Below, one piece after another: positions 63,797 to 64,000 of a stretch of DNA of 64,000 nt. The notes under the pieces are model-generated. The model made no database searches, was not told the DNA's origin, and saw nothing but the letters and a program-made list of their open reading frames with translations. The first letter of the stretch is position 1. The number at the start of each line of letters is the position of its first letter. Origin of the DNA: Rhizobium ecuadorense (GTDB lineage Bacteria; Pseudomonadota; Alphaproteobacteria; Rhizobiales; Rhizobiaceae); contig NZ_LFIO01000386.1 of assembly GCF_001187535.1 (NCBI RefSeq), positions 1 to 64,000 of the forward strand, in the 5' to 3' direction. Both the position numbers and the translations under genes were made by a program.

Positions 63797-63966
63797 TATC
63801 ATTTATGCGAATGCGCAGACTTGTCAATCACGAGAGTCATGTTTATGAACATAGATGTACATTTTTCGTAAGCGCCTTGCTGCGGCTGAAATCGCCTGCG
63901 GGGACAGCCGGGCCGAAGGCTCAACAGCATCCGGCGGCCAAGGAAACACGGGATTGGAGATTTGCG

Positions 63967-64000
63967 ATGACGGATGAGGTTCTGCTCGATCGGACGGAAG
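63967..64000 (+). CDS. Start of a further gene, cut by the window edge
   Basis: ATG at 63967 with TTGGAGA about 7 nt upstream opens a frame (MTDEVLLDRTE) that runs off the end. Eleven residues are too few for a family call; the start resembles crotonase/enoyl-CoA hydratase N-termini, but this is only a guess. Confidence 0.5.
   Translation, partial: MTDEVLLDRTE

Noticed and set aside
1..64000. tRNA, rRNA, CRISPR arrays, insertion sequences
   Set aside because: I looked for cloverleaf-type ends, repeat-spacer periodicity and transposase-like proteins with terminal repeats and saw none that could be supported.

Overview
This window looks like DNA from a Rhizobium-type alphaproteobacterium (R. 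leguminosarum/etli group or a close relative). The evidence is high-GC coding with strong wobble bias, a type VI secretion (T6SS) imp operon in the gene order known from Rhizobium and Agrobacterium, and typical rhizobial accessory genes such as Liv-type ABC importers, a hydroxyproline-type racemase/dehydratase and tandem GGDEF/EAL proteins. No rRNA, tRNA, CRISPR array or insertion sequence was recognised.

Positions 1-34258 hold a complete T6SS. A leftward unit (15363 down to 87) carries clpV, hcp, an unrecognised gene, the amidase pair tai/tae, vgrG, a DUF2169 adaptor and two polymorphic effector modules. The first module is a PAAR-like/VRR-Nuc toxin with a DUF3396 immunity protein. The second is a PAAR-like/HNH-like toxin, preceded by a TusA-like gene and followed by two candidate immunity genes, the last resembling Agrobacterium Tdi1. 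A rightward unit (15516-34258) carries tssA, tssB, tssC, a second tssC, tagJ, tssE, tssF, tssG, fha, tssK, tssL, tssM, a tagF-phosphatase fusion and a tagE kinase. Genes from tagJ onward mostly overlap by a few bases, whereas hcp, tssB and both tssC genes are separated by GC-rich stem-loops. The distal effector module is AT-richer than the core, which suggests exchange.

Positions 34255-37692 hold a Wza-like export lipoprotein (leftward), a DUF488 protein, and a DUF4142/cupredoxin/ECF sigma group. Positions 37732-50035 are a leftward catabolic cluster: a LivJHMGF importer, an aminotransferase, a LysR regulator, hydantoinase-type HyuA and HyuB, a short-chain dehydrogenase and an HpcH/HpaI aldolase. 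Its two likely promoters share a 52-bp element that contains an LTTR-type box. livM carries a one-base insertion that joins it to livG in one reading frame.

Positions 50281-64000 are mixed: small ORFs, a DoxX protein divergent from a LysR regulator, two diguanylate cyclase/phosphodiesterase proteins, an orphan sugar-type binding protein, a three-gene TadG/TadE-like pilus group behind a perfect CtrA-type site, an unrecognised protein, a proline-racemase-family enzyme with a Ser/Cys active site, and the first codons of a further gene at the edge.
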